From: Paraglaciecola sp. L1A13
GTDB lineage: Bacteria > Pseudomonadota > Gammaproteobacteria > Enterobacterales > Alteromonadaceae
Direction: 5' to 3'
DNA length: 64,000 bases
NCBI RefSeq assembly: GCF_009796745.1
Contig: NZ_CP047024.1
Location: forward strand, 2,976,001-3,040,000
Shown here: one piece after another, positions 61,570-64,000 of the stretch
Layout: every line of letters begins with the position of its first letter
Numbering within the stretch: the first letter of the stretch is position 1
Notes under the pieces: generated by a model
What the model was told of the DNA's origin: nothing
What the model saw: the letters and a program-made list of their open reading frames with translations, nothing else
The model's database searches: none
Position numbers and translations under genes: made by a program

Positions 61570-62541
61570 TTAATGACAAAATAACTCTACTAAGCTTCGC
61601 AGCTCTTTATCGATACTATGTTGTTTTGCTATCTTTGAAAAAGGCGTCAAGACGAGCTGATTATCACAAATACCGGCCATTTTATTGCTTTCACCTTGGA
61701 TAAGCGCATTGACTGCCATTACGCCCAGCCTTATACCCAACATTCGGTCAGAGGCTGAAGGATTGCCTCCTCTTTGAATATGCCCAAGTTTGCAAAAGCG
61801 TAAGTCTATTTCATCATTAACTTGGCGTATTTTTGACGATACATAATTAAGACCTAATTTATTGCCTTCAGACAACACAACGATAAACGCATCTTCGCTG
61901 TTATACCCCTTAATTTTATCCAAGAGGTACTCGAGATCTTGCGGACTTTCCGGAATTAATATTGAATCAGCTCCCGAGGTTAAACCCGAATACACACCAA
62001 TATACCCTGAGTCTCTGCCCATGACTTCAACAACAAACATCCTGTTATGGGATTCTGCCGTATCTCTTATGTTGTCGATACACGCCATTGCTGTATTAAC
62101 CGCAGAATCAAATCCCAAGGTGTAATCAGTGCCAACGGTGTCGTTATCTATGGTGCCAGGAATACCAATACATGGAATATCACTGATGTCTGCCAGGAGC
62201 GAAACGCCCCGAAAAGTGCCGTCGCCCCCTATAGCCACCAGCCCATCTATTCCACTTTTATGGATGTTCTGTAGTGCAACTTTTCGCCCTTCAATCGTCC
62301 GAAAACGATCACTGCGAGCCGTTTTAAGAACCGTACCACCGAGGTGCATTGTTTTTTGCAATTGATTGGTCGTTAGCGAGATTAAGTCATTGTCTATCAG
62401 GCCTTCAAAACCCTTGCGAATTCCACTGACTTCAATGCCATTGGCAGTGGCCGTTTTTACCGCTGCATATAAAGCCGCATTCATACCAGGGGCATCTCCG
62501 CCTGAGGTAAATATACCAATGTGTTTGATTTTCTTTGCCAT
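61570..62541 (-). CDS. pfkA: ATP-dependent 6-phosphofructokinase
   Basis: 323 residues, close to E. coli PfkA (320). Motifs: FTSGGDAPGMNAAL for ATP binding, IGGDGTFRGVSLLAD, the catalytic PGTIDNDTVGTDYTLGFD, and MGRDSGYIGVYSGL; LGHIQRGGNPSASDR closes the active site. GGDGT favours ATP over pyrophosphate as the donor (PPi enzymes usually have GGDDS). It commits sugar to glycolysis. It lies 37 bp after gpmA, in the same operon. Confidence 0.93.
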   Translation of the reverse strand: MAKKIKHIGIFTSGGDAPGMNAALYAAVKTATANGIEVSGIRKGFEGLIDNDLISLTTNQLQKTMHLGGTVLKTARSDRFRTIEGRKVALQNIHKSGIDGLVAIGGDGTFRGVSLLADISDIPCIGIPGTIDNDTVGTDYTLGFDSAVNTAMACIDNIRDTAESHNRMFVVEVMGRDSGYIGVYSGLTSGADSILIPESPQDLEYLLDKIKGYNSEDAFIVVLSEGNKLGLNYVSSKIRQVNDEIDLRFCKLGHIQRGGNPSASDRMLGIRLGVMAVNALIQGESNKMAGICDNQLVLTPFSKIAKQHSIDKELRSLVELFCH

Positions 62542-62578
62542 TTTATTTCACCACAATGATTAGGGAAGTGTTGACCAC

Positions 62579-63265
62579 TTATTCTTCAAGTACTTGTTTA
62601 CTGAGTATTTCCATTTGTGCATTGCACTGATAAATATGTGGGCAGCCTGTTTTTAACTCGTACGCAGCAATCTGTGATGCTGTCATTTTTTCAATGTGCA
62701 TGATGATTGCTCGCAATGAATTACCATGGGCGCATACCAACACATTTTTACCCTGTTGTAGATGCGGAACAATATGTGACTGATAATAAGCAATCGCCCG
62801 CTTGGCAGTCATTGCAAGGCTCTCGCCATTGGGAGGAGCTACGTCATAACTGCGCCGCCAAGTATGTACCTGCTCGTCACCAAACTGCTGTCTGGCTTTA
62901 TCTTTGTTGAGCCCTTGAAGATCACCGTAAAATCGCTCATTCAACTGCTGAGAAACGTAGATTTTCAATTCTGGCGTGTTGGTTTTCGATGATTCAAAAT
63001 GCTCATACCATTCACTGCCAACATCATGAATGCGTAAATATTGGTTACATAAATGATTGTGCCTGAGTATCTCATATAGCGTGTCTTGCGCGCGTAGTAG
63101 CTCAGAAGTAAAGGCCAGATCAAACCGTTGTTCAGCTAGCATTTGCGCTGCCCGCTGCGCTTCTTTAACTCCTGCCTCGCTCAGCGAGACATCCACCCAT
63201 CCTGTAAAACGGTTTTGCTGGTTCCAGATAGATTGCCCGTGGCGGACCAAGGTCAGTAACGACAT
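62579..63265 (-). CDS. gpmA: 2,3-bisphosphoglycerate-dependent phosphoglycerate mutase
   Basis: 228 residues, somewhat shorter than E. coli GpmA (250). The histidine phosphatase signature LVRHGQSIWNQQNRFTGW gives the catalytic H9; the second arm is VCAHGNSLRAIIMHIE, with the acid SELLRAQDT between. It interconverts 3- and 2-phosphoglycerate. It is read with pfkA. Confidence 0.9.
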   Translation of the reverse strand: MSLLTLVRHGQSIWNQQNRFTGWVDVSLSEAGVKEAQRAAQMLAEQRFDLAFTSELLRAQDTLYEILRHNHLCNQYLRIHDVGSEWYEHFESSKTNTPELKIYVSQQLNERFYGDLQGLNKDKARQQFGDEQVHTWRRSYDVAPPNGESLAMTAKRAIAYYQSHIVPHLQQGKNVLVCAHGNSLRAIIMHIEKMTASQIAAYELKTGCPHIYQCNAQMEILSKQVLEE

Positions 63266-63813
63266 GTTTTATCTCATAAATGAATTCAACAAGTCGTCAA
63301 TTATGCCGTGCTAGCGACGTAAAAATAATGAGGGGTTATACCTATTTTGCTCATTCATTCAATTTCTAAACAAACAAGCCCCCTGCCTAGCGACAAAAGC
63401 AAAAGCTCTATCGACGTGTTTTATAATACCGAATAAATCGCTTTTTAAGACGCTCAAACCTCTAGGTATTAGCCACTAGTTTTTAAGTGAAATTACGAAT
63501 GCAAACCCCCGAGGATTGAGGATAGAGTAAGGAAACGACCCGCTGACTACCTAGGTCTTTCGCTTATTAAATTAAGGTCAATTTGACGACAAATTCGTTG
63601 ATATTACCCATGCACTCGTAATACATAACGATTTTGACGGGCTCGGCAGTATTGCTCGATGCTTCAGCAAGTGGATTTATGCGGTGAATGGAGTCAGTGC
63701 AGTATAAAGAGCAATCGCAAACGCTAATCAAGCTGTAAGGGTATCGGCTCTAGGCATCGTCAGGCGACACAATGCCCAGCTAAATTCTAATCTTCAGCAC
63801 AAGGTACACTTTT
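63266..63813. other. Divergent intergenic region gpmA / second PEP synthase
   Basis: A 548-bp spacer which should hold the promoters of gpmA-pfkA (minus) and the second PEP synthase gene (plus). No gene, hairpin with T-run or repeat stands out; AAGG at 63800-63805 is the ribosome-binding site for the next start. Confidence 0.4.
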
Positions 63814-64000
63814 ATGACAGATTCAACACAATATGTTCGCTGGTTCAAGGAACTAAACAATTCTGATGTAGCTTTAGTAGGCGGAAAAAACGCTTCATTA
63901 GGTGAAATGTACCAAAACCTAACGGCAGAAGGTGTGCGCGTACCAAACGGATTTGCAGTGACCGCTGAGGCTTACAACTATGTACTTGAATCTAATCAGG
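63814..64000 (+). CDS. Second phosphoenolpyruvate synthase, N-terminus only
   Basis: The ATG at 63814 starts a frame open to the window edge (62 codons). The visible part ([20 protein letters not shown] then [20 protein letters not shown]) is the start of the ATP-grasp domain of PEP synthase, with the same [11 protein letters not shown] pattern as the full copy at 10854-13229 but clearly diverged around it. It is thus a paralogue rather than a recent duplicate. The rest lies outside the window. Its position next to ackA, pta, pfkA and gpmA suggests a carbon-flux module. Confidence 0.88.
   Translation, partial: MTDSTQYVRWFKELNNSDVALVGGKNASLGEMYQNLTAEGVRVPNGFAVTAEAYNYVLESNQ

Overview
The window looks like a chromosomal stretch of a marine gammaproteobacterium of the order Alteromonadales, probably Glaciecola/Paraglaciecola-like. 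This is an inference. It rests on the tmRNA tag ANDENYALAA, the divergent ppsA/ppsR pair, the smpB-ssrA and ratA-rnfH neighbourhoods, a YdiJ-type D-2-hydroxyglutarate dehydrogenase, a choline-to-betaine operon and a TonB-dependent receptor. No species can be named from the sequence alone.

Layout. 1-19.7 kb is mostly housekeeping: a DUF885 lipoprotein (cut by the window edge), a UbiF-like hydroxylase, a response-regulator/TPR protein overlapping a small lipoprotein, an RNA-type metallo-beta-lactamase, YdiJ, ppsA and ppsR, a DUF2461 protein, rnfH-ratA, smpB, the complete tmRNA gene ssrA, and a GAF histidine kinase. 19.7-22 kb is a gene-poor, worn region. It holds a possible small RNA, a frameshifted small membrane gene, a fasciclin protein, a decayed Y1-type transposase and a small membrane protein.

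22.08-48.52 kb is the main feature: 19 genes in one direction (minus strand), mostly overlapping or nearly touching, encoding a contractile phage-tail-like injection machine. Recognisable parts are one sheath, one tube, a gpD-like hub, a gpV-like spike, a PAAR-like tip, gp25, baseplate J, a tail-chaperone-like protein and a terminator-like protein. There is no capsid, terminase, integrase, lysis gene or AAA+ ATPase. Unusual parts are a zinc phospholipase C-like protein with about six membrane helices, a 1108-residue helical protein, two PASTA-type proteins, a collagen-like fibre and a 1215-residue Asp-box propeller protein. A LuxR-type regulator with a degenerate receiver domain lies just upstream in the same direction.

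49.9-57.4 kb is a compact betI-betB-betA-BCCT transporter-TonB receptor set, read in that order on the minus strand, with a perfect palindrome resembling a BetI operator 10 bp before betI. It would import choline or a choline compound and oxidise it to glycine betaine. 58.1-64 kb is a central-carbon block: ackA-pta (plus), gpmA-pfkA (minus), and the start of a second PEP synthase gene (plus, cut by the window edge). Together with the first ppsA/ppsR pair the window carries both glycolytic and gluconeogenic control points.
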